Of a stretch of DNA of 5,776 bases, positions 4,100-5,776 are shown piece by piece. The stretch's first letter is position 1, and each line of letters opens with the position of its first letter. This DNA comes from Elusimicrobiota bacterium (GTDB lineage: Bacteria > Elusimicrobiota > Elusimicrobia > F11). The stretch lies in NCBI GenBank assembly GCA_022709485.1, contig JAKLIS010000110.1:1-5776 (forward strand), in the 5' to 3' direction. A program made the position numbers and the translations under genes. The notes below the pieces were generated by a model. It had not been told where the DNA came from and did not search any database. It saw only the letters and a list, made by a program, of their open reading frames with translations.

Positions 4100-5776
4100 T
4101 CATGCTTTTAAAAGTTTTTTGGAAAGAGGAACAGATGGGGAGAGCAGTTTGTAGTAATCCTGCAAAGACCGAATCGTCCACTCCTCCTTTTGCATCGATT
4201 CAATGGCCTCGGTAGCGGCTTCCGCGGCGTCCAAGGTCGTAATAATAGGAACACCCGACATAAGGGCGGCGTTCCGTATCGCGAAACCGTCGGATTGTCC
4301 AGTCCCACTAGACGGGGTGTTGATAACCAGTGAAACTTCCCGGTTCGTAATCACATCAACAACATGGGGCCGCCCTTCCCTAATTTTATTAACAGTCTCA
4401 ACAGGGATTCCGGCCAAGCTAAAGGTTTGGGCGGTCCCCTCCGTGGCCATTATTTGCATCCCCATTTGATGAAGCTTTTTCGCGATCTCAACAATCTTGG
4501 GCGGTTTGGGGTCCCTGAGGCTCATGAGAACCTTTCCCTCAATGGGAAGAGGCGAGTTGGCCGCGGACTGGGTTTTGGCATAGGCTGCGGGGAAACTGGA
4601 ATCAATACCCATCACTTCGCCCGTGGACCGCATTTCCGGCCCCAAGACGGCGTTAACACCAGGAAACCGCGTCCAGGGCAAAACCGCTTCTTTGACGGCC
4701 GTCCACGGCAATTTCTTTTTGCCGCGGGCGTGAGGCGGAAGAACCTCCAACACCTTTTTCCCCGCCATGACTTTGGCCGCCAATTTCGCCAAAGGGACAC
4801 TGGTGGCTTTGGAAACAAAGGGGACCGTCCGGCTGGCCCGCGGGTTGGCCTCTAAGACATACACCACATTGCCCTTAACGGCAAATTGAATATTAATGAG
4901 ACCGGAAACTTTCAGGGCCTTCGCCATGGCATGGGTGTATTTCTCAATGGTTTCAACGATCTCTTTCGGCAGAAGATGTTGAGGAAGAACGCAGGCCGAA
5001 TCGCCCGAGTGGATCCCGGCGGCCTCAATGTGTTCCATGATGGCGCCAATATAAGTTTCCTCTCCATCTGATAGCGCATCCACATCCACTTCAGTGGCAT
5101 TTTCCAAATATTTGTCGATGAGCACGGGATGAGATGGAGAAACGAAAGTGGCTCGGTTAATATAAGACTCAAGCATTCCTTCATGAAAGACAATTTCCAT
5201 CGCCCTCCCCCCCAAAACATAAGAGGGGCGCACCATCACGGGGTAGCCGATTCGATTCGCCACTTCCCGGGCTTCCTGAAAAGACGTCGCCACACCGTTT
5301 TCCGGCTGGGGAATTTCAAGCTTATTGAGGAGCCGTCCAAACCGGCCCCGATCTTCGGCCAAGTCAATGGAATCAGGCGAGGTCCCTATGATCTTTACGC
5401 CGGCGTCCTCGAGGGCGAGCGCCAGGTTGAGCGGGGTTTGGCCTCCAAATTGAACAATGACGCCCAGCGGTTTTTCGCGTTCCACGATGTTTAAAACGTC
5501 TTCGAGCGTTAAAGGCTCAAAATAGAGATGGTCGGCCGTGTCATAGTCGGTTGAAACGGTTTCGGGGTTGCAGTTCACCATGATGGTTTCAAACCCTTCT
5601 TCCTTCAAAGCGAACACCCCGTGGACGCAGCAATAGTCAAACTCGATGCCCTGGCCAATCCGGTTGGGGCCTCCCCCTAGGATCATGATCTTTTTATTGG
5701 GGGAGGGCGTGGTCTCATTTTCTTCCGCGTAACAGGAATAATAATACGGAGTAAAAGCTTCAAACTCGGCGGCGCA
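4100..5776 (-). CDS. carB: Carbamoyl-phosphate synthase large subunit, C-terminal half (cut by right edge)
   Basis: CarB makes carbamoyl phosphate from bicarbonate, ammonia supplied by CarA and two ATP, feeding arginine and pyrimidine synthesis in the cytoplasm. The 558 visible residues correspond to roughly the second half of the usual protein of about 1070. The frame enters at CAAEFEAFTPYYYS, continues into MILGGGPNRIGQGIEFDY (visible residues 31-48), VNCNPETVSTDYDTADHLYF and GVIVQFGGQTPLNLA, and then the second ATP-grasp core with VRPSYVLGGRAMEIV (182-196), MEHIEAAGIHSGDSAC and VLEANPRASRTVPFVSKAT (307-325). LGPEMRSTGEVMG (378-390) closes the synthase part. The MGS-like allosteric domain follows (about 414-530), with ATEGTA, VNKIREGRPHVVDVI (the VNK lysine is the regulatory position in E. 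coli) and INTPSS. All expected motifs are intact. The M48 leader follows its TGA after 17 bases. Confidence 0.97.
   Translation of the reverse strand, partial: CAAEFEAFTPYYYSCYAEENETTPSPNKKIMILGGGPNRIGQGIEFDYCCVHGVFALKEEGFETIMVNCNPETVSTDYDTADHLYFEPLTLEDVLNIVEREKPLGVIVQFGGQTPLNLALALEDAGVKIIGTSPDSIDLAEDRGRFGRLLNKLEIPQPENGVATSFQEAREVANRIGYPVMVRPSYVLGGRAMEIVFHEGMLESYINRATFVSPSHPVLIDKYLENATEVDVDALSDGEETYIGAIMEHIEAAGIHSGDSACVLPQHLLPKEIVETIEKYTHAMAKALKVSGLINIQFAVKGNVVYVLEANPRASRTVPFVSKATSVPLAKLAAKVMAGKKVLEVLPPHARGKKKLPWTAVKEAVLPWTRFPGVNAVLGPEMRSTGEVMGIDSSFPAAYAKTQSAANSPLPIEGKVLMSLRDPKPPKIVEIAKKLHQMGMQIMATEGTAQTFSLAGIPVETVNKIREGRPHVVDVITNREVSLVINTPSSGTGQSDGFAIRNAALMSGVPIITTLDAAEAATEAIESMQKEEWTIRSLQDYYKLLSPSVPLSKKLLKA

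Noticed and set aside
4364..4855. 163-codon open frame on the plus strand
   Set aside because: It is antisense to the conserved carB region; open frames opposite GC-rich codons are common and nothing else supports it.

Overview
The window reads as a chromosomal segment of a Gram-negative (diderm) bacterium of moderate GC content. The evidence is a lipoprotein-type M48 protease leader, a periplasmic small protein, a PilZ-domain protein and housekeeping genes of ordinary bacterial type. The sequence does not fix the phylum. The many copies of a CGTCATTCCYGCGAAAGC palindrome resemble repeats seen in various environmental bacteria, which is weak evidence only. Every gene I can support lies on the minus strand, so transcription runs from right to left.

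Layout, right to left in transcription order. (a) 5776-4100 is the C-terminal half of carB, the large subunit of carbamoyl-phosphate synthase; its N-terminal half is off the right edge. (b) Seven to eleven bases downstream comes an M48 metalloprotease gene. An in-frame TAA at 3984-3986 splits it into a 32-residue lipoprotein signal/leader peptide (4082-3984) and an intact HEXXH protease domain (3980-3327). (c) 3320-3190 is a palindromic repeat block (element E2 plus two half-sites). (d) 3155-2431 is a small operon with a recognisable promoter: a 98-residue protein with an amphipathic N-terminus, then a PilZ-domain protein, joined as TAA-ATG. (e) 2400-2216 is a second repeat block (element E1 plus four half-sites), a nearly identical copy of E2 in inverted orientation. 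(f) 2090-1731 encodes a small secreted protein of unknown function. (g) 1715-1661 is a four-segment set of competing inverted repeats. (h) 1599-619 is miaA (tRNA dimethylallyltransferase), and its end overlaps by 8 bases the start of hflX (626 to beyond 1), a ribosome-associated GTPase cut by the left edge.

The miaA-hflX pair is a classic bacterial neighbourhood, here without hfq between the genes. carB with the M48 gene, and the PilZ pair, are separate short operons. The points most worth a second look are the nonsense codon separating the protease from its export signal, the mirror-image repeat blocks bracketing the PilZ cassette, and the attenuator-like hairpin set before miaA.
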